This document shows positions 1-5,260 of a stretch of 6,633 nucleotides of DNA, one piece after another. Under the pieces are notes generated by a model. That model worked only from the letters and a program-made list of their open reading frames with translations, ran no database searches and had not been told where the DNA came from. The translations under genes and the position numbers were made by a program. Source of the stretch: Lautropia sp. (GTDB lineage Bacteria > Pseudomonadota > Gammaproteobacteria > Burkholderiales > Burkholderiaceae_E); the NCBI GenBank assembly GCA_013813615.1, contig JACCRJ010000299.1, positions 1 through 6,633 of the forward strand, written 5' to 3'. Within the stretch, counting starts at the first letter, position 1, and each line of letters starts with the position of its first letter.

Positions 1-1
1 C

Positions 2-163
2 TTCGTGGCTGCGATGGGATTACCGGTGGCCGGCTACCTGCGGGATACGCAGGCCTATGTGCACCTGGCCGCGCACGGCCTGACCGTGTTCGACGTCCGC
101 ACGGCGCAGGTGGCGCAGGACCTTGAAACCTGGAGGCCGCTCACGCAGTGGGTGCTGCACTGA
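2..163 (+). CDS. C-terminal end of a probable ParA-family ATPase (5' end outside window)
   Basis: Only the last 53 residues are present, reading in frame from base 2 to a TGA at 161-163. The visible stretch contains GLPVAGYLRDTQAYVHLAAHG, then GLTVFDV, and ends in a tryptophan-containing tail (ETWRPLTQWVLH). The pattern of a short beta strand, LRDTQ-Y, A-A-HGL-(V/L)FD and W-PL--W resembles the C-terminus of ParA/MinD-like P-loop ATPases of proteobacteria. Those proteins position chromosomes, plasmids or cell-surface machines in the cytoplasm. The Walker motifs would lie upstream of the window, so the family call rests on the tail alone. The gene converges with dapB and their 3' ends overlap by 23 bp (141-163). 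Another P-loop protein with a similar C-terminal helix remains possible. Confidence 0.55.
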   Translation, partial: FVAAMGLPVAGYLRDTQAYVHLAAHGLTVFDVRTAQVAQDLETWRPLTQWVLH

Positions 164-971
164 ACAGCGCTTGGCGCAATCCCAGCACGTCGTCCATGTC
201 ATAGAGGCCGCTGTCGCGTCCGGCCAAAAAGCGGGCTGCCCGCAGGCTGCCTTGGGCGTAATTGGCGCGGCTGGTCGAGCGATGGGTGATCTCGATTCGC
301 TCGCCGGTGCCGAGGAACATCACCGTATGGTCGCCCACCACGTCGCCACCGCGGATGGCGGAGAAGCCGACGGTTCCCGGGGTGCGCGGGCCGGTATGAC
401 CGTGGCGCGCATGCACCTCGATGTCCGCCAGCCGCTTGCCTTGTGCTGCGGCGACGACTTCGCCCATCTTTTGCGCGGTGCCGGAGGGCGCGTCCACCTT
501 GTCGCGATGATGTGACTCGACGATTTCGATGTCGCAGGTGTCGGCGAGGGCGGCTGTGGCCTGCGCGATCAGCTTCATCGCGACGTTGACGCCGATGCTC
601 ATGTTCGGCGACAGGACGATCGCGAGTTCACGGGATGCCGCCTGGATGGTGGCGCGCTCGGTTTCGGTGAAACCGGTGGTGCCGATCACCATCCTGGTGC
701 CGCTGCGGCCGCAGGCCGCCAGGTGAGCGAGCGTCGCCGCGGGCCGGGTGAAGTCGATCAGGACGTCCGCCGACTGCAGGCCTTCATGCAGGTCGGCCGT
801 GACGCGCACGCTGCTCTGCCCGCCGATTGCCGCCAGCGGATCGGTGCCGACGACCGGGCTCGCCGCGATGTCGAGCGCACCGGACAGGGTCAGATCCGGC
901 GCGCTGTTGACCGCTTCGATGAGCATCCTGCCCATGCGGCCGCTCGCGCCGGCAATGGCGATGCGCAGCAT
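141..971 (-). CDS. dapB: 4-hydroxy-tetrahydrodipicolinate reductase (DapB)
   Basis: DapB is a cytoplasmic enzyme that uses NAD(P)H to reduce the dihydrodipicolinate-pathway intermediate to tetrahydrodipicolinate, a step to diaminopimelate (cell wall) and lysine. The 276-residue product matches the usual length of about 270. The N-terminal Rossmann loop GASGRMG lies at residues 8-14, the GTTGF nucleotide-binding turn at 97-101, and SPNMSIGVN at 121-129. The family signature HHRDKVDAPSGTA starts at His154-His155, with catalytic-type residues His154 and Lys158. The RGGDVVGDHTVMF stretch of the substrate domain follows. The ATG at 971 lies one base after the bamE stop. I see no good Shine-Dalgarno there, because a GC-rich inverted repeat (974-990) occupies the spot, so translation probably depends on coupling to bamE. 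The 3' end overlaps the convergent ParA-like gene. Confidence 0.97.
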   Translation of the reverse strand: MLRIAIAGASGRMGRMLIEAVNSAPDLTLSGALDIAASPVVGTDPLAAIGGQSSVRVTADLHEGLQSADVLIDFTRPAATLAHLAACGRSGTRMVIGTTGFTETERATIQAASRELAIVLSPNMSIGVNVAMKLIAQATAALADTCDIEIVESHHRDKVDAPSGTAQKMGEVVAAAQGKRLADIEVHARHGHTGPRTPGTVGFSAIRGGDVVGDHTVMFLGTGERIEITHRSTSRANYAQGSLRAARFLAGRDSGLYDMDDVLGLRQALFSAAPTA

Positions 972-972
972 G

Positions 973-1479
973 TCAGCCGGCCGCCGGCTGGTAACCCGGC
1001 AGCGCGGGGTCCCTGGGGTCGTCGCGCTGGGGCAAGGCGTCGGCCTTGACGCGGGCCACCCGGTCCTCCTGGAATTCGATCGTCACCTTGCGCAACTCCG
1101 CGTCGCCGTTCGGATACTGGAAGCGAAACACGTAGTCCCAGCGGTTGGGATGGAAGATGTCGGTCAGCAGCGGCGAGCCGATGGTCAGCCTGACCTGCTC
1201 GCGGCTCATGCCTTCGCGCACCTGGTCCAGCATTTGCTGGTTGAGGTAGTTGCCCTGCGGGATGGAGAACTTGTAGGGCTCGAGGAAGCCGCTGCGGGAT
1301 CGGTCGGCGCTGGTGCATCCGCCGGCAAGCGCCAGCGCAAGCAGTAGTGCCGGCAAGAGTGTCGGCAAAAGTGCCGGCAACTGCGCCGGCAAAACCGCGG
1401 TCGCGCTCTGATATTCAGTACCTCCTCGGCGAGCCGATTTCAGGCCTCGATCCGCAGGAGCGGTTGGTGTGAAAGGCAT
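973..1479 (-). CDS. bamE: Outer membrane assembly lipoprotein BamE (SmpA/OmlA family)
   Basis: BamE is a small periplasm-facing lipoprotein of the BAM complex, which inserts beta-barrel proteins into the outer membrane. The product is 168 residues. After a long signal peptide comes LAGGC, with the lipidated cysteine at Cys55; Ala rather than Leu at -3 makes the lipobox slightly atypical. The mature part carries the family landmarks: [11 protein letters not shown], then [17 protein letters not shown], then [14 protein letters not shown], then a strand ending [13 protein letters not shown]. The proline-rich tail reaches past the usual core. The ATG at 1479 was chosen because AGGGAG (1487-1492) sits 7 bases upstream and because residues 11-20 supply the positive n-region (R, K, R, R). 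The hydrophobic core is built from a 12-bp tandem repeat. Gene context supports the call: divergent from fur, followed at once by dapB. Start codon confidence is moderate; family confidence is high. Confidence 0.92.
   Translation of the reverse strand: MPFTPTAPADRGLKSARRGGTEYQSATAVLPAQLPALLPTLLPALLLALALAGGCTSADRSRSGFLEPYKFSIPQGNYLNQQMLDQVREGMSREQVRLTIGSPLLTDIFHPNRWDYVFRFQYPNGDAELRKVTIEFQEDRVARVKADALPQRDDPRDPALPGYQPAAG
974..990. repeat. GC-rich inverted repeat at the bamE/dapB junction
   Basis: The plus-strand bases CAGCCGGC-C-GCCGGCTG form a perfect 8-bp inverted repeat around one central base. In the bamE-dapB transcript this can fold as a 6-bp GC stem with a 5-base loop, ending at the bamE stop codon two to three bases before the dapB ATG. 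It occupies the place where a dapB ribosome binding site would be expected. It also encodes the last bamE residues, so its conservation may be partly coding. Confidence 0.6.
1345..1392 (-). repeat. Four tandem 12-bp units in the bamE signal-peptide region
   Basis: Read on the minus strand from 1392, four adjacent 12-base units follow the pattern TTGCCGGCACTN with one to three changes: ttgccggcgcag, ttgccggcactt, ttgccgacactc, ttgccggcacta. They encode [12 protein letters not shown] and LPAL at residues 30-45. The next 12 bases (1333-1344, LLAL) look like a diverged fifth unit. The repeat stays in frame and extends the hydrophobic stretch before the lipobox. Confidence 0.85.
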
Positions 1480-1486
1480 CGTGGAA

Positions 1487-1492
1487 CTCCCT
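1487..1492 (-). promoter_or_regulatory. Ribosome binding site of bamE
   Basis: The minus strand reads AGGGAG here, 7 bases before the ATG at 1479. This decides the start. An even stronger Shine-Dalgarno-like string (GAGGAGGT, 1427-1420) lies inside the gene, but no in-frame ATG, GTG or TTG sits at a usable distance from it. Confidence 0.65.
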
Positions 1493-1536
1493 GCTGTGGG
1501 CGGCAGCCGCCCGGCCGGCGGCGCAATCGGACGCTG

Positions 1537-1543
1537 TATGATA
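1537..1543. promoter_or_regulatory. Symmetric -10 element (TATGATA) between bamE and fur
   Basis: The heptamer TATGATA reads as TATGAT on the plus strand, one mismatch from TATAAT, and as TATCAT on the minus strand, also one mismatch. It is the only AT-rich stretch in a GC-rich 97-bp spacer between divergent genes. Transcription would start near 1549 towards fur (about 28 bases before its GTG) and near 1531 towards bamE (about 52 bases before its ATG). No convincing -35 box is visible at 17 bp in either direction. An 8-bp palindrome, GTTGCAAC (1549-1556), lies at the expected fur start point and could be an operator; it does not resemble a classical Fur box. Confidence 0.45.
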
Positions 1544-1576
1544 AAGGTGTTGCAACCTCCCCATGTGCGAGCCGCC

Positions 1577-2005
1577 GTGTCGACCACTGCAGACTTGAAG
1601 AGTGCAGGACTGAAGGCTACCCTCCCACGGCTGAAGATCCTGGAGATTTTCCAGCATGGTCGCCAGCGCCACATGAGCGCGGAAGACGTCTACCGAGAGC
1701 TCCTGACGGAGCACCAGGACGTCGGACTGGCCACCGTCTACCGGGTCCTGACCCAGTTCGAGCAGGCCGGCATCCTCAAGCGCAGCAACTTCGAGTCTGG
1801 CAAGGCGGTCTTCGAGCTCGATGAGGGCTCCCACCACGACCATCTCGTCTGCCTGCAATGCGGCCGGGTAGAGGAATTCTTCGATTCCGCTATCGAGCAG
1901 CGGCAGCAGCGCGTCGCGGCGGAGCACGGCTTCGAGCTTCAGGAGCATGCGCTGGCGCTGTACGGCAACTGCAAGCGGCCGCAATGCCAGTATCGTCTCA
2001 GGTAG
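1577..2005 (+). CDS. fur: Ferric uptake regulator Fur
   Basis: Fur is a dimeric cytoplasmic repressor that binds operator DNA when loaded with Fe(II) and controls iron uptake. With the GTG at 1577 the product is 142 residues and lines up with Escherichia coli Fur with an offset of one. The N-terminal [12 protein letters not shown] is at 11-22. The winged-helix recognition region [19 protein letters not shown] is at 49-67. The metal site HHDH is at 86-89, and the structural zinc cysteines are Cys92/Cys95 and Cys132/Cys137 (93/96 and 133/138 in E. coli). An upstream in-frame ATG at 1538 would add 13 residues but lies inside the predicted -10 box, so I prefer the GTG although its ribosome binding site is weak. 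The gene diverges from bamE, and its last 22 bases overlap the start of the ATP-grasp gene, suggesting coupled translation. Confidence 0.96.
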   Translation: MSTTADLKSAGLKATLPRLKILEIFQHGRQRHMSAEDVYRELLTEHQDVGLATVYRVLTQFEQAGILKRSNFESGKAVFELDEGSHHDHLVCLQCGRVEEFFDSAIEQRQQRVAAEHGFELQEHALALYGNCKRPQCQYRLR

Positions 2006-3477
2006 GCGGCCAGTCGCAGCAGCAGTCCCAGTCGGCGGCGGATGAGCCCGGCCTGGCGCTGATAGCGCCGCCGGCAGCCGGCTATGACGAGATGCTGCTG
2101 CCGGACGGCGCGGTCCGTCCCCGTTATGCGGCCTATCAGGACTGGCTGCAGTCCCGGTCCGCGGACTGGATGGAGCGCAAGCGTGCCGAGGCAGACCTGA
2201 TCTTCCGGCGCACCGGGATCACGTTTTCCGTCTACGGGGACGAAACCGGTACCGAGCGCCTGATCCCGTCGGACGTCGTGCCGCGCATCATCGACGCCGA
2301 GGAGTGGGGCCGGCTCGAGCTCGGCCTCATCCAGCGGGTCAAGGCAATCAACCGCTTCCTCTGGGACATCTATCACCAGCAGGACATCCTGCGCGCCGGG
2401 CTCATCCCGGCAGACCAGATCCTCATCAACCAGCAGTACCAGGTGGCGATGGTGGGCGTGCAGGTGCCGCACCAGACGTACGCCCACATCGTCGGCGTCG
2501 ACCTGGTGCGCCACAACGACGGCGAGTTCTACGTGCTGGAGGACAACCTGCGAGTACCTTCGGGTGTGTCGTACATGCTGTCCAACCGCAAGATGATGAT
2601 GCGGTTGTTCCCGGAGCTGTTTCAGACGTATGCGGTCCGGCCGGTGGAGCATTACCCGGCGATGCTGCTGGACACGCTGAACAACGCGTCGCTTCAGGAC
2701 CGCCCCACCGTCGTGGTGCTGACGCCGGGCCCTTACAACAGCGCCTACTTCGAGCACGCCTTCCTGGCGCAGCAGATGGGCGTGGAGCTGGTGGAGGGCC
2801 GGGACCTCTTCGTGGAAGACGGGTTCGTCTACATGCGGACCACCTCCGGGCGCCAGCGCGTGGACGTGGTCTACCGCCGCCTGGACGACGTGTTCCTCGA
2901 CCCCCTGGCGTTCCGCCCGGACTCGGTCCTGGGAGTGCCCGGGCTGCTGGCCGCATACCGCCTGGGCAACGTCGTCATCTCGAACGCGATCGGCGCCGGG
3001 GTGGCCGACGACAAGTCCATCTACCCGTACGTCCCTGACATGATCCGCTTTTACCTCGGCGAGGAGCCGCTGCTCAAGAACGTGCCGACGTTCCAGTGCC
3101 GCAAGCCGGACGATCTCGCCTATGTGCTGGCGCACCTGCCGGAACTGGTGGTCAAGGAAGTCCACGGGGCCGGCGGCTACGGCATGCTCGTCGGGCCGAC
3201 CAGCAGCACCGAGGAGATCGACCGATTCCGCAAGGTGCTGATCGCCCGTCCGCAAAGCTACATCGCGCAGCCCACCTTGTCGCTGTCCACCTGCCCGACC
3301 TTCGTCGAGGAGGGCGTCGCGCCGAGGCACCTCGATCTCCGCCCGTTCGTGCTGACCGGCAGGGAGATCCGGATCGTGCCTGGCGGCCTTACCCGGGTCG
3401 CCCTGCGCAAGGGCTCGCTGGTGGTCAACAGTTCCCAGGGCGGCGGCACCAAGGACACATGGGTGGTGGACCACTGA
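1984..3477 (+). CDS. Circularly permuted ATP-grasp protein (COG2308, DUF404/DUF407)
   Basis: The 497-residue product belongs to the circularly permuted ATP-grasp family related to glutathionylspermidine synthetase. The family is predicted to form amide or peptide bonds at the expense of ATP; no member's substrate is inferable here. The conserved core runs from GYDEM (about residues 33-37) to the end. It includes [13 protein letters not shown], then [17 protein letters not shown] with the likely metal/ATP residues Glu186-Asp187-Asn188, then [15 protein letters not shown], then [14 protein letters not shown]. After these come [34 protein letters not shown] with Lys391, [19 protein letters not shown], and the near-terminal [12 protein letters not shown]. 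All family motifs look intact. Residues 2-18 are a Gln/Ser-rich tail outside the family core. The ATG at 1984 is the last good start before the core and overlaps fur by 22 bp. The stop overlaps the alpha-E start by one base (TGATG). Confidence 0.93.
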   Translation: MPVSSQVGGQSQQQSQSAADEPGLALIAPPAAGYDEMLLPDGAVRPRYAAYQDWLQSRSADWMERKRAEADLIFRRTGITFSVYGDETGTERLIPSDVVPRIIDAEEWGRLELGLIQRVKAINRFLWDIYHQQDILRAGLIPADQILINQQYQVAMVGVQVPHQTYAHIVGVDLVRHNDGEFYVLEDNLRVPSGVSYMLSNRKMMMRLFPELFQTYAVRPVEHYPAMLLDTLNNASLQDRPTVVVLTPGPYNSAYFEHAFLAQQMGVELVEGRDLFVEDGFVYMRTTSGRQRVDVVYRRLDDVFLDPLAFRPDSVLGVPGLLAAYRLGNVVISNAIGAGVADDKSIYPYVPDMIRFYLGEEPLLKNVPTFQCRKPDDLAYVLAHLPELVVKEVHGAGGYGMLVGPTSSTEEIDRFRKVLIARPQSYIAQPTLSLSTCPTFVEEGVAPRHLDLRPFVLTGREIRIVPGGLTRVALRKGSLVVNSSQGGGTKDTWVVDH

Positions 3478-4409
3478 TGCTCTCCCGGGTCGCATCGCAT
3501 CTCTACTGGATGGCCCGCTACCTGGAACGCGCGGAGAACATGGCGCGGATCCTGGACGTCGGCCAGTTGCTCTCCCTGGTTTCGCGCGGCGCCGGCAGCG
3601 AAGCGTCCGCCATCGAACCGCTGGTCATCACCAACTCTCTGGACGCCTTCGACGCGTCCGGCCGCGCCCGCACGCCGGAGGACGTCGCCGGCTACCTCGC
3701 GTGGGACGGCCTGCATGACTCCAGCATCTTCAATTGCCTGCGCAACAGCCGGGAGAACGCCCGCGCCGTCCGTGCCGACATCACCACCGAGATGTGGGAG
3801 GACATCAACGACACCTGGCTACACCTGCTGCAGAAGCGCCATCAGGACCACGAGCCGGCAGACAACGCCTTCTTCGAATGGGTGAAGGAACGCAGTCACC
3901 TGTTTCGCGGGATCACCTTCGCCACCATTCGACGTGACCAGCCCTACCATTTCATCCGGCTGGGCACGTTCATCGAGCGGGCCGACAACACCGCGCGGAT
4001 CCTGTCGGTCAAGCAATCCACGCGCGGAACGTCCCAGGCCGGCGACGAAGTCACCGACTATTACCGCCTGAGCGCGGTGCTGCGTTCGGTGAGCGCGTTC
4101 GAGGCGTATCGCGACACCTACCGGGACGGTGTCGACGAGCGCCACGTCGCGGAACTGCTGATACTGGACCCGACGCTGCCGCGCTCCCTGCGATTCTGCT
4201 TCGACGAGATCGTGCGGATCCTGACGCTGCTTCCGGGCGCCACCGCCAAACCCGCCCGCCGCCTCGCGGTGACGCTGCTCGCCAACCTCGAGTTCGCCAG
4301 CATCGAGGAGATCTACAGCGAGGACTACCATGGGTTCCTCGAGCGGTTCCTGCTGGAGACGGCGCAACTCGGCGACGCGCTGCATCATGCCTACCTGGAA
4401 CTGAAGTAG
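3477..4409 (+). CDS. Alpha-E domain protein (COG2307, DUF403)
   Basis: The 310-residue protein is an all-helical alpha-E domain of the usual length. Its biochemical role is unknown; it is a constant companion of the circularly permuted ATP-grasp and is presumed to act in the same pathway. The hallmark helix motif occurs twice: HLYWMARYLERAENMARIL (residues 8-26, with Glu17-Arg18-Ala-Glu-Asn21) and LGTFIERADNTARIL (about 163-176, with Glu167-Arg168-Ala-Asp-Asn171). Other conserved segments are SIFNCLRNSRENARAVR, ITTEMWEDIN, YYRLSAVLRSVSAFEAYR and PRSLRFCFDEI. I see no signal peptide or membrane span. The start codon shares one base with the upstream stop, and a GGTGGA at 3465-3470 could serve as ribosome binding site. 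The stop codon overlaps the ribosome binding site of the next gene. Confidence 0.94.
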   Translation: MLSRVASHLYWMARYLERAENMARILDVGQLLSLVSRGAGSEASAIEPLVITNSLDAFDASGRARTPEDVAGYLAWDGLHDSSIFNCLRNSRENARAVRADITTEMWEDINDTWLHLLQKRHQDHEPADNAFFEWVKERSHLFRGITFATIRRDQPYHFIRLGTFIERADNTARILSVKQSTRGTSQAGDEVTDYYRLSAVLRSVSAFEAYRDTYRDGVDERHVAELLILDPTLPRSLRFCFDEIVRILTLLPGATAKPARRLAVTLLANLEFASIEEIYSEDYHGFLERFLLETAQLGDALHHAYLELK

Positions 4410-4413
4410 GGAG
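4408..4413 (+). promoter_or_regulatory. Ribosome binding site of the transglutaminase-like gene
   Basis: AGGGAG overlaps the TAG stop of the alpha-E gene (4407-4409) and lies 6 bases before the GTG at 4420. This supports the GTG start and translational coupling along the cassette. Confidence 0.7.
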
Positions 4414-4419
4414 CGCCCG

Positions 4420-5214
4420 GTGAAGCTGTCCGTCTACCACGCCACCACCTACCGCTATGCCGAACCGGTGTCGCGCAGTACCCAGTACATCCGCCTCACG
4501 CCGGTCACCAACAACCGGCAGCGGGTGCTGGAGTGGCAGCTGGACCTGCCGACGCGCTCGATCGAGCTGCTGGATGCGTTCGGCAACCTGACCAACCTGA
4601 TGACGCTGTCCACCTCGCACGATTCGATCGCCATTGTCGGCACCGGTACGGTAGAGGTGCCCGAGGTCGACGAAGGCGAACCGGCGGACCTCGTCCACCC
4701 CCGGGTGTTCCTGCGGGAGACCGAACTGACGGCGCTCGACGAGTCGATCGCAGCCTTCTGCGAGCCGATGCGCAAGCAGGTCGCGAGCCGGCCGCTGATC
4801 GGTGCCACCGACCTGATGACGGCGGTGCAGCAGGTCATGTCACACAAGGCTGGCGTGACGGACGCGGAGACCACGGCGTCTCAGGCGTTCTCGCTGCAGG
4901 GGGGCGCGGCGCAGGACCAGGTGCACGTGTTCCTCGCCTGCTGTCGCCATCTCGGACTGCCGGCGCGCTATGTCAGCGGCTATGCCTACACCCAGGACCG
5001 CGCCGCCGTCGCCAGCAGGGCCTGGTCGGAGGTCTGGATCAGCAACCGCTGGGTCGGCTTCGACGTGAGCCTCGGCAGCAATGCCGACGGCGGGCACATC
5101 AAGCTGGCGGTGGGACTCGACTACCGCGACGCCTGCCCGGTTCGGGGCATCCGCCTGGGCGGCGGCGAAGAGGTGCTTTCCACCACCTCGCAGGTGAGGA
5201 AGGCCGGGACCTGA
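4420..5214 (+). CDS. Transglutaminase-like protein lacking catalytic Cys and His (predicted pseudoenzyme)
   Basis: The 264-residue protein has the N-terminal beta domain typical of bacterial transglutaminase-like proteins (KLSVYHATTYRYAEPV through LRLTP-like and DAFGNLTNLMTL, about 1-80) and a C-terminal papain-like core. In active relatives the core reads GVCQD-AH...VFLACCRSLG-PARYVSGY, then ASHAWVEVW, then GFD. Here the first motif is GAAQDQVHVFLACCRHLG, so the nucleophile Cys is Ala164. The second is ASRAWSEVW, so the catalytic His is Arg200. Asp215 in WVGFD is kept. Residues around the site (Gln165, Asp166, ARYVSGY, WSEVW) and the C-terminal DYRDACPVRGIRLGGG block are conserved, and there is no frameshift or stop. 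The family normally acts as a cysteine peptidase or amide-forming enzyme; this one probably cannot use that chemistry. It is the last gene of the cassette, 10 bp after alpha-E, and 42 bp from the convergent recN stop. Confidence 0.93.
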   Translation: MKLSVYHATTYRYAEPVSRSTQYIRLTPVTNNRQRVLEWQLDLPTRSIELLDAFGNLTNLMTLSTSHDSIAIVGTGTVEVPEVDEGEPADLVHPRVFLRETELTALDESIAAFCEPMRKQVASRPLIGATDLMTAVQQVMSHKAGVTDAETTASQAFSLQGGAAQDQVHVFLACCRHLGLPARYVSGYAYTQDRAAVASRAWSEVWISNRWVGFDVSLGSNADGGHIKLAVGLDYRDACPVRGIRLGGGEEVLSTTSQVRKAGT

Positions 5215-5260
5215 GCCCTGATGTCGCGCGCCCCGCCTGGTGGGGGTGGAGCCGGCTCAG
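5211..5260. terminator. Possible bidirectional hairpin between convergent stops
   Basis: A perfect 7-bp inverted repeat, CTGAGCC (5211-5217) and GGCTCAG (5254-5260), brackets the space between the two genes and contains both stop codons. A small inner stem CCCC...GGGG (5231-5234 with 5242-5245) could stack inside it, and the palindrome GAGCCGGCTC (5249-5258) offers an alternative fold. There is no T-run on either side, so this is not a textbook intrinsic terminator. Confidence 0.3.

Noticed and set aside
1321..1392. 12-bp repeats as a regulatory iteron or CRISPR-like array
   Set aside because: The units are in frame, encode the hydrophobic signal core of bamE, and have no spacers. A coding explanation suffices.
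1381..1427. Internal bamE start using the strong GAGGAGGT at 1420-1427
   Set aside because: No in-frame ATG, GTG or TTG lies within a usable distance. The first TTG (1392) is 27 bases away and would give a signal peptide without positive charges.
1545..1558. Fur box near the fur promoter
   Set aside because: The palindromic bases GTTGCAAC and nearby AGG...CCT do not fit the GATAAT-type inverted hexamers of a Fur operator.
1469..1576. Longer fur starts at 1469 or 1538
   Set aside because: They add residues with no Fur homology, and the 1538 ATG sits in the probable -10 box. The GTG at 1577 gives a length and cysteine spacing matching known Fur proteins.
1480..1674. bamE extended upstream to an ATG at 1674
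   Set aside because: The extension runs antisense through fur coding sequence and the shared promoter region. The ATG at 1479 has a clear ribosome binding site and a charged n-region.
1939..3495. A 518-residue open frame on the minus strand opposite the ATP-grasp gene
   Set aside because: It is the antisense shadow of a strongly conserved plus-strand protein. Its translation is rich in His, Arg, Val and Asp without any family motif, as expected from GC-rich third positions.
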